NCBI GenBank assembly: GCA_964413055.1
Contig: CAYPRB010000001.1
Coordinates: forward strand, 1-64,000
From: UBA3102 sp964413055
GTDB lineage: Bacteria; Bacillota; Desulfotomaculia; Desulfotomaculales; Pelotomaculaceae
Reading direction: 5' to 3'
Length of the DNA stretch: 64,000 nt
Shown: one piece after another, positions 47,696 to 55,451 of the stretch
How positions within the stretch are numbered: position 1 is the stretch's first letter
Layout of the letters: each line of letters begins with the position of its first letter
Notes under the pieces: model-generated
What the model saw: only the letters and a program-made list of their open reading frames with translations
Database searches by the model: none
What the model was told of the DNA's origin: nothing
Translations under genes and position numbers: made by a program

Positions 47696-48064
47696 ATGGC
47701 ACGTATTGCAGGCGTTGACTTGCCGAGAGATAAACGGGTGGAGATAGCTCTTACCTATATTTTCGGTGTCGGCAGGCCTACGTCTAAAAAGATCCTTAAC
47801 CAGACCGGCGTGAATCCTGATACCAGGATGAAAGATTTAACCGAAGAAGAGATCAACAAGCTGCGGGACGTTATTGAAAAGGAACTCCAGGTAGAGGGCG
47901 ACCTGCGCCGGGAGGTGGCTTTAAATATTAAGCGCCTGATTGAAATCGGGTGTTACCGGGGTTTGAGACACCGCCGGGGGATGCCGACCAGGGGTCAGCG
48001 GACCAAGACCAATGCCAGGACCCGTAAGGGACCCAAGAAAACTGTAGGTGTTCGCCGTAAATAA
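47696..48064 (+). CDS. rpsM: 30S ribosomal protein S13
   Basis: S13 forms intersubunit bridges. The 122-aa protein begins MARIAGVDLPRDKRVEIALT and contains RGLRHRRGMPTRGQRTKTNA. AGGAGGTG lies 15 nt before the ATG, a long spacing. Confidence 0.98.
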   Translation: MARIAGVDLPRDKRVEIALTYIFGVGRPTSKKILNQTGVNPDTRMKDLTEEEINKLRDVIEKELQVEGDLRREVALNIKRLIEIGCYRGLRHRRGMPTRGQRTKTNARTRKGPKKTVGVRRK

Positions 48065-48086
48065 ATAATATGAAGGAGGTCATTTA

Positions 48087-48476
48087 ATGGCGCGTCGCGC
48101 AACCAGGACGAAAAGGCGTGAACGCAAAAACATAGAATCAGGCGTTGCGCATATTAAATCTACTTTTAATAATACCGTAATTACCATTACCGACCCCAGG
48201 GGCAATACCATTTCCTGGGCCAGTTCCGGGGGGGTGGGCTTTAAAGGTTCCCGGAAGAGCACACCTTTTGCCGCCCAACTGGCGGCCGAGAATGCAGCCA
48301 AGGAAGCCATGGAACACGGTATGCGGGAGGTAGAGGTTACGGTAAAGGGGCCTGGCGCCGGACGGGAAGCGGCGATACGCTCTCTCCAGGCTGCCGGGCT
48401 GGAAGTAAATATGATTAAGGACGTTACACCCATTCCGCATAACGGCTGCCGGCCGCCCAAGCGCCGGCGGGTTTAA
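48087..48476 (+). CDS. rpsK: 30S ribosomal protein S11
   Basis: S11 is part of the 30S platform at the mRNA exit. The 129-aa protein has GVAHIKSTFNNTVITITDPR, and the C-terminal NMIKDVTPIPHNGCRPPKRR. AAGGAGGTCA precedes the ATG. Confidence 0.98.
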   Translation: MARRATRTKRRERKNIESGVAHIKSTFNNTVITITDPRGNTISWASSGGVGFKGSRKSTPFAAQLAAENAAKEAMEHGMREVEVTVKGPGAGREAAIRSLQAAGLEVNMIKDVTPIPHNGCRPPKRRRV

Positions 48477-48491
48477 GGAGGTGACCGGATT

Positions 48492-49118
48492 ATGGCTAAA
48501 TATACGGGATCTGTTTGCCGGCTGTGCCGCCGGGAGGGTTTGAAATTATACTTAAAGGGTGACCGCTGCTATACCCCCAAGTGTTCTGTCGACCGCAGGG
48601 CCTATGCCCCGGGGCAGCACGGCCAGCGCCGCAGAAAAGCATCCGAGTACGGTCTCCAGCTTAGAGAGAAGCAAAAAGCACGCCGGATCTACGGTATTTT
48701 AGAAAAGCAATTCCGGCGGTACTACGTGAAGGCCGAGAGCCAGCCGGGGGTTGCCGGTGAAAACCTGTTGCGCCTGTTGGAAAGACGCCTGGATAATGTT
48801 GTCTACCGTCTTGGTTTGGGAGCATCCCGTAATGAGGCCAGACAGCTTGTACGACACGGGCATTTCACCGTAAACGGTTCCAAGGTGAATATTCCATCTT
48901 ACCTGATTAAGGTTGGTGACGTTATCGCCGTCAGGAGTAAAAGCAAGGAGTCGCCGAGAATCAAAGAGTTGATGGAGAGGGCGGCCGACCACACTCCCCC
49001 TGAGTGGCTGGAGTATGAAGCAGACCAGGCCAGGGGCCGGGTGTCAGCCCTTCCGGAGCGGGAGCAAATCGACATTCCCGTGCAAGAACGCCTGATCATC
49101 GAGCTTTACTCCAGATAG
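48492..49118 (+). CDS. rpsD: 30S ribosomal protein S4 (zinc-binding form)
   Basis: S4 starts 30S assembly. The 208-aa protein has N-terminal CRLCRREG and later C residues (DRCYTPKCSVDRR), the four-cysteine form that binds zinc, then the S4 domain (RLGLGASRNEARQLVRHGHF). A strong AAGGAGGTGA precedes the ATG. A 116-bp GC-rich gap with inverted repeats separates it from rpoA. Confidence 0.98.
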   Translation: MAKYTGSVCRLCRREGLKLYLKGDRCYTPKCSVDRRAYAPGQHGQRRRKASEYGLQLREKQKARRIYGILEKQFRRYYVKAESQPGVAGENLLRLLERRLDNVVYRLGLGASRNEARQLVRHGHFTVNGSKVNIPSYLIKVGDVIAVRSKSKESPRIKELMERAADHTPPEWLEYEADQARGRVSALPEREQIDIPVQERLIIELYSR

Positions 49119-49234
49119 GCCTTAGGATTCGCGGGATCACGGCGCCGGTCAAAGGTCGGGTGCCGAATATCGGCAGCTGACAGTGCCTACCGCCGCGGTT
49201 AACCAACCGGGCTGGCCAAGGAGGGAGAACCTTT

Positions 49235-50182
49235 ATGCTTGAGATTGAAAAACCCAAAATCGAAATTGTTGAGCTGAGCGAAGACAATACTTACGGCAAA
49301 TTAACGGTGGAGCCCCTGGAAAGGGGATACGGGATTACTCTGGGCAATTCTCTGCGCCGCATCCTGCTCTCATCCCTGCCGGGTGCGGCCGTCACGTCCG
49401 TGAAAATTGAAGGGGTATTGCATGAATTTTCCACCGTTCCCGGGGTGATCGAGGATGTCACCGATATTATTTTGAACCTCAAGAACCTTTGTTTGAAAAT
49501 TTACGGAGATGAAGAAAAGGTGTTGCGGCTTGAGGTGGAGAGTGAAGGAGTGGTCAGGGCGGCCGATATTATTCACGACGCCGACGTGGAGATTATGAAT
49601 CCGGACCTGGTTATTGCCACCCTGGCGGACAGTGGCAGGCTGTTTATGGAAATCATGGTTGCCAACGGGCGCGGCTACATGTCCGCGGAACGGAATAAAA
49701 AAGGCGACCACGTCATCGGAGTTATACCCGTGGATTCCGTTTTCACGCCGGTGAAAAAGGTAAACTACACTGTGGAGAACACCAGGGTGGGCCAAATTAC
49801 CGACTACGACAAACTCACCCTGGAAGTGTGGACGGACGGGAGCATCAGGCCAGACGAGGCAACCAGCCTTTCCGCCAAAATACTCAAAGAACACCTGAGT
49901 CTCTTTATCGGTCTCACCGAAACGGTGAGCGACGTGGAAATTATGGTGGAAAAGGAAGAAGAACAAAAAGACAAGATCCTGGAAATGACCATTGAGGAAC
50001 TGGACCTGTCGGTGCGGTCGTATAACTGCCTGAAGCGGGCCGGGATCAACACAGTGGAGGAACTGATCCAGCGCAATGAGGAAGATATGATGAAAGTAAG
50101 AAACCTGGGGAAAAAGTCCCTGGAGGAAGTAGTTAAAAAACTGGGAGAACTGGGCCTCTCGCTGATGAAGGAAGACGAGTAA
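49235..50182 (+). CDS. rpoA: DNA-directed RNA polymerase subunit alpha
   Basis: Alpha dimers start polymerase assembly. The 315-aa protein has the N-terminal domain (GYGITLGNSLRRILLSSLPG) and the C-terminal domain that binds UP elements (LDLSVRSYNCLKRAGINTVE, RNLGKKSLEEVVKKL). AAGGAGGGAG precedes the ATG. Confidence 0.98.
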   Translation: MLEIEKPKIEIVELSEDNTYGKLTVEPLERGYGITLGNSLRRILLSSLPGAAVTSVKIEGVLHEFSTVPGVIEDVTDIILNLKNLCLKIYGDEEKVLRLEVESEGVVRAADIIHDADVEIMNPDLVIATLADSGRLFMEIMVANGRGYMSAERNKKGDHVIGVIPVDSVFTPVKKVNYTVENTRVGQITDYDKLTLEVWTDGSIRPDEATSLSAKILKEHLSLFIGLTETVSDVEIMVEKEEEQKDKILEMTIEELDLSVRSYNCLKRAGINTVEELIQRNEEDMMKVRNLGKKSLEEVVKKLGELGLSLMKEDE

Positions 50183-50197
50183 GGGGGGGATCAAAAA

Positions 50198-50536
50198 GTG
50201 GGCTACCAGAAATTAGGTGTTACTACAGGTCACCGGAAGGCCATGCTGCGCAACCTGGTCACCTCCCTGTTCCGGGAGGAACGGATTAATACCACGGAAG
50301 CCAGGGCCAAGGAAGTAAAGAGCATCGCCGAAAGGCTGGTCACCGCCGCCAAGAAGGGAGACCTGGCCGCCCGGCGCCGGGCACTGGCTTATATTTATGA
50401 AGAAGACGTGGTGCGCAAGCTTTTCAATACTATAGCGCCGAAGTATGCCGACCGCCAGGGTGGTTATACCCGGATTGTCAAAACCGGCTACCGCCGGGGT
50501 GACGCCGCGAAAATGGTGATCCTGGAATTGGTGTAG
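50198..50536 (+). CDS. rplQ: 50S ribosomal protein L17
   Basis: L17 lies near the tunnel exit. The 112-aa protein starts GYQKLGVTTGHRKAMLRNLV (GTG) and has RINTTEARAKEVKSIAERLV and the end GDAAKMVILELV. AGGGGGGGAT lies 7 nt before. After it the conserved order breaks: the usual ecfA-ecfA-ecfT genes are missing. Confidence 0.98.
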   Translation: MGYQKLGVTTGHRKAMLRNLVTSLFREERINTTEARAKEVKSIAERLVTAAKKGDLAARRRALAYIYEEDVVRKLFNTIAPKYADRQGGYTRIVKTGYRRGDAAKMVILELV

Positions 50537-50568
50537 CTATTTGTTTCATATGACAGATGGGGAAATAA

Positions 50569-50856
50569 GGCGAGGTCTTTATTGAAGTTAAAGGCCTCAC
50601 TCATATTTTTAACCGGGACGGGCCGGGTACTGTGCGGTTTGTAACTGACCGGTCTGTCCCCGTATCGGCGGCACGTGCTGCACCTGCTATCCAGCGGTCA
50701 GAAATAATGCCTGAAAATTGGGCGTACTGGCCGGGCGGCCCGGAATTGGGAATGGAGCTGCCGGTGGGGATAGCACGAAACCACCGGAGACGGTTTTTGC
50801 CATGCCCGCCGGGATATTCTGCCCTCCGTGATTTGTATCATACATATGTGCGCTAG
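50569..50856 (+). pseudogene. Remnant of an ECF transporter ATPase gene (ecfA-like)
   Basis: After a ribosome-site-like AAGGCGAGG, the frame reads FIEVKGLTHIFNRDGPG (50578-50628), resembling the start of EcfA ATPases, which often begin with an IEV-x-x-LTHIY pattern. The frame then continues with unrelated sequence to a stop at 50856 and has no Walker motifs. In another frame LLSSGQK (50687-50704) resembles the ABC signature LSGGQ. The site between rplQ and truA is where ecfA1-ecfA2-ecfT normally stand in Firmicutes. A deleted, decayed locus is the best reading; the C-terminal hint is weak. Confidence 0.5.
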
Positions 50857-50895
50857 AAATTTTTAGTGGTAACGGTGAGAGGATGAGAAGACCGG

Positions 50896-51681
50896 ATGGG
50901 CAATGTCAGAATCACTATTGCTTACGACGGCACTAATTACCATGGGTTTCAAGAACAGCGCGGCACCCGTTTTAGAACCGTCCAGGAAGTGCTGGAAGAT
51001 AAGTTGTCCCGGCTGGCCGGACAGCAAATCAAGATTACGGGTGCCGGCCGGACCGACGCCGGGGTGCATGCGCGCGGCCAGGTGGTTAATTTCGATGCCG
51101 GGAACTGGACCATCCCGCCACAGCGGGTGGCCTGCGCCCTGAACGGGATGCTGCCGGACGATATCACCGCCCTGGAATCGACAGCAGTTCCGGAATCTTT
51201 TCACGCCCGTTTTTCCGCCACCGCCAAGCTTTACCGTTACACCATCTATAACGGTCAAATGCCGGTGCCCTTTTACCGGTTGTACAGTTACCACATTCCC
51301 CGCCCGCTGGATGTCGGGGCCATGCGGGCCGGTGCCCGGCTACTGGCCGGCAAGCATGATTTTAAAGCCTTTCGCGCCCTGGGCACACCGGTGAAAACAA
51401 CCGTGCGCACACTTTTTGAAGCGGTGGTGCGCCAGGAAGATAAGATGGTGTTGATCGACCTACGGGCGGACGGGTTTCTTTACCACATGGCCCGGATGAT
51501 TGCCGGCACGTTAATCAGGGTCGGCCTGGGCCGGCTGCCGGCCGCGGGTATAAGCGAAATCCTGGTTGGTACGGAGCGCTTCAGGGTGGGACCTACGGCA
51601 CCCGCCAAGGGCTTGTGCCTGGAAAAGGTAGAATACCCGGCCGACATGGATATACTTGACACTGGAAAGGCTTTATATTAA
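50896..51681 (+). CDS. truA: tRNA pseudouridine(38-40) synthase TruA
   Basis: Makes pseudouridine in the anticodon stem-loop of tRNA. The 261-aa protein has the catalytic Asp in GAGRTDAGVHARGQVVNF near residue 52, KLYRYTIYNG, and FLYHMARMIAGTLIRVGLGR. GAGAGGATGAG lies upstream of the ATG. Between the remnant region and rplM; the rplM promoter overlaps its 3' end. Confidence 0.95.
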   Translation: MGNVRITIAYDGTNYHGFQEQRGTRFRTVQEVLEDKLSRLAGQQIKITGAGRTDAGVHARGQVVNFDAGNWTIPPQRVACALNGMLPDDITALESTAVPESFHARFSATAKLYRYTIYNGQMPVPFYRLYSYHIPRPLDVGAMRAGARLLAGKHDFKAFRALGTPVKTTVRTLFEAVVRQEDKMVLIDLRADGFLYHMARMIAGTLIRVGLGRLPAAGISEILVGTERFRVGPTAPAKGLCLEKVEYPADMDILDTGKALY

Positions 51682-51684
51682 AAT
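51656..51684 (+). promoter_or_regulatory. Promoter of rplM-rpsI
   Basis: TTGACA and TAAAAT with 17 bp between them. The boxes overlap the last codons of truA and leave a leader of about 90 nt with GC-rich inverted repeats before rplM. Confidence 0.7.
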
Positions 51685-51782
51685 GATAGATGCGGTTTTT
51701 TCGGCGGTTTCCAGCCCCGGGCCGGCGTGAAACCCGTGGGTAATTGTTTTTTATGGCTTTTTATTCAAGGAGGGAACTGGAA

Positions 51783-52217
51783 ATGAAGACCTTTATGGCG
51801 AAGCCTCAGGATTTAAAAGAGCGCAAGTGGTACGTCCTGGACGCCGAAGGCAAGGTCCTCGGCAGGCTGGCCACGGAGGCGGCCCGTATCCTGCGGGGAA
51901 AGCACAAGGCAGTTTTCACGCCGCATGTGGACACAGGTGACCACGTGATTGTCATAAATGCGGAAAAAGTGCTTTTAACCGGAGACAAGCTGAAAAAGAA
52001 AAAATATATCCGGCATACCGGTTATCCCGGCGGTCTTAAAGTGGTAAGTTACGAGGACTTAATGAAGAAACGGCCCGAGTTGGCCGTAGAAAAGGCCATT
52101 AAAGGCATGCTTCCTCATACCAGGCTGGGAGCGGCCATGGCCAAGAAGCTGAAAGTTTATCAAGGTTCGGAACATCCCCACCAGGCCCAGAAACCTGAGG
52201 CCTGGCAGTTGCAATAG
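51783..52217 (+). CDS. rplM: 50S ribosomal protein L13
   Basis: L13 is an early 50S assembly protein. The 144-aa protein begins MKTFMAKPQDLKERKWYVLD and has GRLATEAARILRGKHKAVFT and KAIKGMLPHTRLGAAMAKKL. AAGGAGGGAACT precedes ATG 51783; ATGs further up in frame lack support. The roughly 90-nt leader may hold an L13-binding structure as in B. subtilis; not verified. Confidence 0.98.
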   Translation: MKTFMAKPQDLKERKWYVLDAEGKVLGRLATEAARILRGKHKAVFTPHVDTGDHVIVINAEKVLLTGDKLKKKKYIRHTGYPGGLKVVSYEDLMKKRPELAVEKAIKGMLPHTRLGAAMAKKLKVYQGSEHPHQAQKPEAWQLQ

Positions 52218-52236
52218 GGAAGGAGGAAAGCAGGAA

Positions 52237-52629
52237 TTGGCTAAAGTAATGTTTTACGGCACTGGCCGCAGGAAGAACGCCATAGCCAGGGTGTTCCTGG
52301 TACCCGGTGAAGGCAGGATCGTGATCAACAACCGGCCGTTGGATGAATATTTCGGCCGCAAGACCCTGGAAGGGATGGTTTGCCAGCCCCTGGAAATGGC
52401 TGGAGCTTTGTCCAGATTTAACGTGCAGGCCAAGGTTTTGGGCGGCGGTATCAGCGGTCAGGCCGGCGCAATTAAAATGGGCATTGCCCGTGCCCTGATC
52501 CAAGCCGACCCCAACCTCCGCCCTCCATTAAAGCGGGCGGGTTTTCTGACCAGGGACCCGCGTATGAAAGAGCGCAGAAAATACGGCCTCAAAAAAGCCC
52601 GCCGCGCTCCTCAATTTTCCAAGCGATAA
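52237..52629 (+). CDS. rpsI: 30S ribosomal protein S9
   Basis: S9 reaches the P-site tRNA with its C-terminal tail. The 130-aa protein starts at TTG 52237 (LAKVMFYGTGRRKNAIARVF), and ends RAPQFSKR, the conserved tail. GGAAGGAGG lies about 8 nt upstream. A strong terminator follows. Confidence 0.98.
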   Translation: MAKVMFYGTGRRKNAIARVFLVPGEGRIVINNRPLDEYFGRKTLEGMVCQPLEMAGALSRFNVQAKVLGGGISGQAGAIKMGIARALIQADPNLRPPLKRAGFLTRDPRMKERRKYGLKKARRAPQFSKR

Positions 52630-52631
52630 AA

Positions 52632-52658
52632 AAGGAAGGGAGTCCCTTCCTTTTTTTT
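52632..52658 (+). terminator. Terminator of rplM-rpsI
   Basis: GGAAGGG pairs with CCCTTCC around a 3-nt loop, with A residues before and eight T after. It closes the long ribosomal protein region. Confidence 0.92.
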
Positions 52659-52716
52659 ATCATTCTGTTAATATGGTTATAAAACTAGTAAGAATACGTT
52701 TACCGGGGGAGACAAT

Positions 52717-53589
52717 GTGAACCGGATCCTGCTTGTTTTCCTGCTTACTGCTTTCATCAACCTGATTAACACTTTTGTCCGGTGCTCGCGCCTTTCGGGG
52801 GTGCGCACCGGACATTTGGCGACGGCCATATCGCTGTTTGGTGTGGTATTCCTGACCGCCAGTTTCGCCAATACCCTGCAGGCCCCCCTGCTGGCTTCAA
52901 CGGTGGACCAGATCATCGGCGGCGTTTCTACCCGGGTCCCGGCGGGGGTAACCGGGCCTGACATGGTCGATACCCGGGTATACCGGGAGGCGTTGACGGA
53001 CCTGAACCACAAGCTGCGTTTCGTCATGCTTGGGGCTACCACCGGTACTGTCCTGGGCATCCTGGCCATGCCCAGCTTTGTCACGTCTTTTTCCAACGCC
53101 ATCAAAGCCTTCGGCCGGACCGGTTCGGTATTCAAAGTGATCCCGCTGCTTCTGCTGTCGGTAATCAGGCCGCGTAGCGGGATCATTAAGTTCAGGTTGC
53201 CTTCGCAAGGGACCTGGAGGCAAATTGCCACGACCAAAATGACCGTACCCAAAACTTTATTTATGTGGAATATGTTCTATTACAGCCTGTGGACCGTTAA
53301 CGTCCTGTCGGGCCTGTATGCCGGTGTTCTTTACCCGGAGTTCCGTTCCACCGCGGTGCTCATGGCTTCCATCGTGGGCAACGCCGCGATCGTAATCAAC
53401 GTGATGATGGTGGACCCGGTCCTGGCCGGGGTGACCGATGCCGTGGCCCGGGGTAAGAAGAACGAGGCCGAGTTGAAGCAGGTAATTTTTTATCTGGCCC
53501 TGGCCAACCTGGCGGGCACCCTGCTCAGCCAGGTGATATTTGAACCTGTGGCCAGGGTGCTGCAGAGCCTGACCAGGTTGATTACATAA
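52717..53589 (+). CDS. amj: Amj-family lipid II flippase (DUF2837)
   Basis: Amj (B. subtilis YdaH) is the alternative to MurJ for moving lipid II across the membrane. The 290-aa protein has about six to seven hydrophobic segments, starting NRILLVFLLTAFINLINTFV, followed by CSRLSGVRTGHLATAISLFG and FANTLQAPLLASTVDQIIGG, which resemble the Amj N-terminal pattern. GTG start after a GGGGGAG site. Assignment is by recalled family features, so function remains inferred. It stands alone between rpsI and cwlD; both touch cell-wall metabolism. Confidence 0.8.
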   Translation: MNRILLVFLLTAFINLINTFVRCSRLSGVRTGHLATAISLFGVVFLTASFANTLQAPLLASTVDQIIGGVSTRVPAGVTGPDMVDTRVYREALTDLNHKLRFVMLGATTGTVLGILAMPSFVTSFSNAIKAFGRTGSVFKVIPLLLLSVIRPRSGIIKFRLPSQGTWRQIATTKMTVPKTLFMWNMFYYSLWTVNVLSGLYAGVLYPEFRSTAVLMASIVGNAAIVINVMMVDPVLAGVTDAVARGKKNEAELKQVIFYLALANLAGTLLSQVIFEPVARVLQSLTRLIT

Positions 53590-53657
53590 AACCAAAATTT
53601 GCTTTTGGTATATACTCCCTGTGGCCGGCATATTATTTGGAGACAGGGGGTGTTTTT

Positions 53658-54470
53658 TTGTTCTCCACGGTTCTAAAAACCTTTAAAATAAAGAAATTCT
53701 GGCTGGTATTATTGGTATTCCTGGTAGGCGCCACTATTTTTACGGTACGTTACTTGAAAAGCCGGGTTGACTGGCAGGCGGCGGAGAATCTGTCCGCGGC
53801 GGTGGCCGGAAAGGTAATCGTGGTGGATCCCGGCCACGGGGGCGTTGACCCGGGGGTAACCGGTAAAAGTGGAGTCCTGGAAAAAAATATCAATCTGGCG
53901 GTAGCCGAACGGCTTGCCGCTTACCTGGGACAGGCTGGCGCCATGGTGCTGATGACCAGGGAAGTTGACGTTGATTTAAGTGACCCCGGTACTATGGGGT
54001 TGCTGGCCAAAAAAAGGCAGGATCTGGAACGAAGGGTGGCGCTGGCCAACGAAAACCAGGCCGACCTTTATCTGAGTGTTCACGTGAACAGTTATCCTTT
54101 TCCGGACCGCTGCGGCGCGTGCACCTTCGTTCAGTCCGGCGCGACCGGGGCGTTGGAAGCGGCCCGGTTGATCCAGGCGGAGCTGGCGCGGGTTGTTAAA
54201 AATACGGATCTTGCCACCGGCGAAGTGGATTATTACATCACCCGGAGCACTTTGATGCCCGCGGTGATAGTGGATATTGGTTTCTTGTCAAACGAAAGGG
54301 AGGAAAAGCTTTTACAAGAACCTGCCTACCAGGACGCGGTTGCCCGGGCGGTCTACACCGGGACAGTCAGATATTTCGCCGGCCTGGCTGCGGCAGGGTT
54401 GGCTCAGGACAAGGAAGCGGTAATCAAGACTTTTAAAGAACCGGCCGACCTGAAGACTTTTCAACCGTAA
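53658..54470 (+). CDS. cwlD: N-acetylmuramoyl-L-alanine amidase CwlD
   Basis: CwlD removes peptides from muramic acid to form the muramic-delta-lactam of the spore cortex. The protein (270 aa from TTG 53658, 6-7 nt after AGGGGGTG) has an N-terminal membrane segment (FWLVLLVFLVGATIFTV), then an Amidase_3 domain with VVDPGHGGVDPGVTG (zinc His), the zinc Glu in GVLEKNINLAVAE, SVHVNS (zinc His) and IVDIGFLSN. In most relatives the last motif has Glu (VEVGFLSN-type) as catalytic residue; here it is Asp206. An earlier in-frame TTG at 53637 is less likely. Confidence 0.93.
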   Translation: MFSTVLKTFKIKKFWLVLLVFLVGATIFTVRYLKSRVDWQAAENLSAAVAGKVIVVDPGHGGVDPGVTGKSGVLEKNINLAVAERLAAYLGQAGAMVLMTREVDVDLSDPGTMGLLAKKRQDLERRVALANENQADLYLSVHVNSYPFPDRCGACTFVQSGATGALEAARLIQAELARVVKNTDLATGEVDYYITRSTLMPAVIVDIGFLSNEREEKLLQEPAYQDAVARAVYTGTVRYFAGLAAAGLAQDKEAVIKTFKEPADLKTFQP

Positions 54471-54524
54471 TTACGGTATGAAAAATCAATTTAAAAAGAG
54501 ATCATAATGGGTTATGATTAAACA

Positions 54525-54558
54525 AACCAAAACAGCCGGGAAACCGGCTGTTTTGGTT
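54525..54558. terminator. Bidirectional terminator between cwlD and csp
   Basis: AACCAAAACAGCCGG pairs perfectly with CCGGCTGTTTTGGTT around a 4-nt loop. A-rich and T-rich arms allow termination on both strands, fitting the convergent cwlD and csp genes. Confidence 0.85.
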
Positions 54559-54595
54559 AACGGTCTTAAATTTATTTAAAAGAATTTCTTTTAGA

Positions 54596-54793
54596 CTATA
54601 ATTTAAGCACGTTTGCTGCTTGCGGACCCTTGTTGCCCGGCACGACGTCAAATTCCACTTCCTGCCCCTCGTCCAGGGTTTTGAAACCGTCTGCCTGGAT
54701 GGAGGAGAAATGTACGAAGACATCCTGCCCTTCATCGGTTTCAATGAAGCCAAAACCTTTTTCCGCATTAAACCATTTTACTTTGCCTAACAA
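54596..54793 (-). CDS. csp: Cold-shock protein (CspA/CspB family)
   Basis: A 65-aa single-strand nucleic acid-binding OB-fold protein that acts as RNA chaperone. It has RNP1 (KGFGFIE) and RNP2 (VFVHF) and ends QAANVLKL. The start is TTG at 54793 after GGGAGGTTAGATAT. A consensus promoter lies about 45 nt upstream, so the long 5' leader of E. coli cspA is absent. Monocistronic with the bidirectional terminator downstream. Confidence 0.96.
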   Translation of the reverse strand: MLGKVKWFNAEKGFGFIETDEGQDVFVHFSSIQADGFKTLDEGQEVEFDVVPGNKGPQAANVLKL

Positions 54794-54836
54794 ATATCTA
54801 ACCTCCCTAAATTACCTCGATTGAGGCGAATAACTC

Positions 54837-54865
54837 ATTATACATTATTGACCGCAAAATGTCAA
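54837..54865 (-). promoter_or_regulatory. Promoter of csp
   Basis: On the minus strand TTGACA and TATAAT stand exactly 17 bp apart, both perfect consensus. Confidence 0.88.
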
Positions 54866-54932
54866 ATTATACGCGGCGTAAAAATAACCATTATTTTCAG
54901 CGGTTATGGGTTACCACCAGCTGAACGCCATG

Positions 54933-54973
54933 AAAAAGAAGCACCGGCCTGTAATATTACAGGCCGGTGCTTC
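54933..54973 (-). terminator. Terminator of the 43-aa membrane protein gene
   Basis: A perfect 36-bp palindrome (54938-54973, arm GAAGCACCGGCCTGTAAT) is followed on the minus strand by five T. It lies 34 bp after the stop of the small gene at 55007. Confidence 0.8.
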
Positions 54974-55006
54974 CCGGGAGATGGGATTGCGGTCAAGCAA
55001 AGGAGG

Positions 55007-55138
55007 CTATGAATCCAGGCCGCAAACACCCCAGCCACAAAGCCCTACTCCGAAAATAATCAGGATAAAAATCAAGAAAATGATGAAGCCCCAGTTACCG
55101 AAACCGGGAACTTGTTGGGAAGTGAACTCTTCGGTCAT
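55007..55138 (-). CDS. 43-aa membrane miniprotein
   Basis: ATG start at 55138 with AAGGAGGG 9 nt upstream. The peptide begins MTEEFTSQQVPGFGNWGF, then has a hydrophobic helix IIFLIFILIIFGVGL, and ends CGWGVCGLDS. It resembles the short YjcZ-type sporulation-associated membrane proteins of Firmicutes in size and Gly/aromatic-plus-helix layout, but I cannot confirm the family. It has a strong ribosome site and its own terminator, so it is very likely a real gene. Confidence 0.75.
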   Translation of the reverse strand: MTEEFTSQQVPGFGNWGFIIFLIFILIIFGVGLCGWGVCGLDS

Positions 55139-55215
55139 GGAAAGAACCCTCCTTTTTACTTTTAAATTATGTATTGGAAACGGAAAAGGTTACTGCAGGA
55201 CGTAAATTTTTATGG

Positions 55216-55377
55216 TGGTGAAACAGTGCTGTGTCTGTGGGCCTGGGCGGCGGAGCGCCCGCGTTGTGGCAGGCGGTCCAATATCGCCCGAAACGAGCCT
55301 TTAGTTCACCCGACGCGGAGCATCCAGGGTGAACAGGCTTTAACACTAAGGGGTATAAGACATAGGACAGTTTTTTT
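55216..55377 (+). ncRNA. Candidate structured RNA in the csp-spoIIP gap
   Basis: The gap between the miniprotein gene and spoIIP (55139-55451) holds no convincing ORF but has strong structure. A closing stem CTGTGTC (55229) with GACATAG (55359) could enclose two hairpins: GCCTG...CAGGC with GGGCG/CGCCC inside (55241-55274), and AGCCT...AGGCT with GTTCACCC/GGGTGAAC inside (55297-55339). Seven T follow at 55371. This looks like a three-way-junction RNA with a terminator-like end on the plus strand. I do not recognise it as a known riboswitch; no clear promoter was found. Confidence 0.45.
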
Positions 55378-55451
55378 CTTTCAAAAGGTTGCGCCGGGGG
55401 AATATTATTTCATAAGGTACCGGTTCCTTTAGGGGGTTAGTGGTAACCGGG

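Noticed and set aside
54906..55205. 99-aa plus-strand frame before spoIIP
   Set aside because: It is antisense to the 43-aa gene with its good ribosome site and passes through a perfect terminator palindrome.
55216..55377. ZTP or other known riboswitch in the gap before spoIIP
   Set aside because: Conserved cores of ZTP, cobalamin, SAM, c-di-GMP and similar classes were not seen on either strand, and spoIIP is downstream on the opposite strand.
55169..55432. 87-aa plus-strand frame in the csp-spoIIP gap
   Set aside because: No ribosome site and it runs through the strong hairpins; structured RNA explains the region better.
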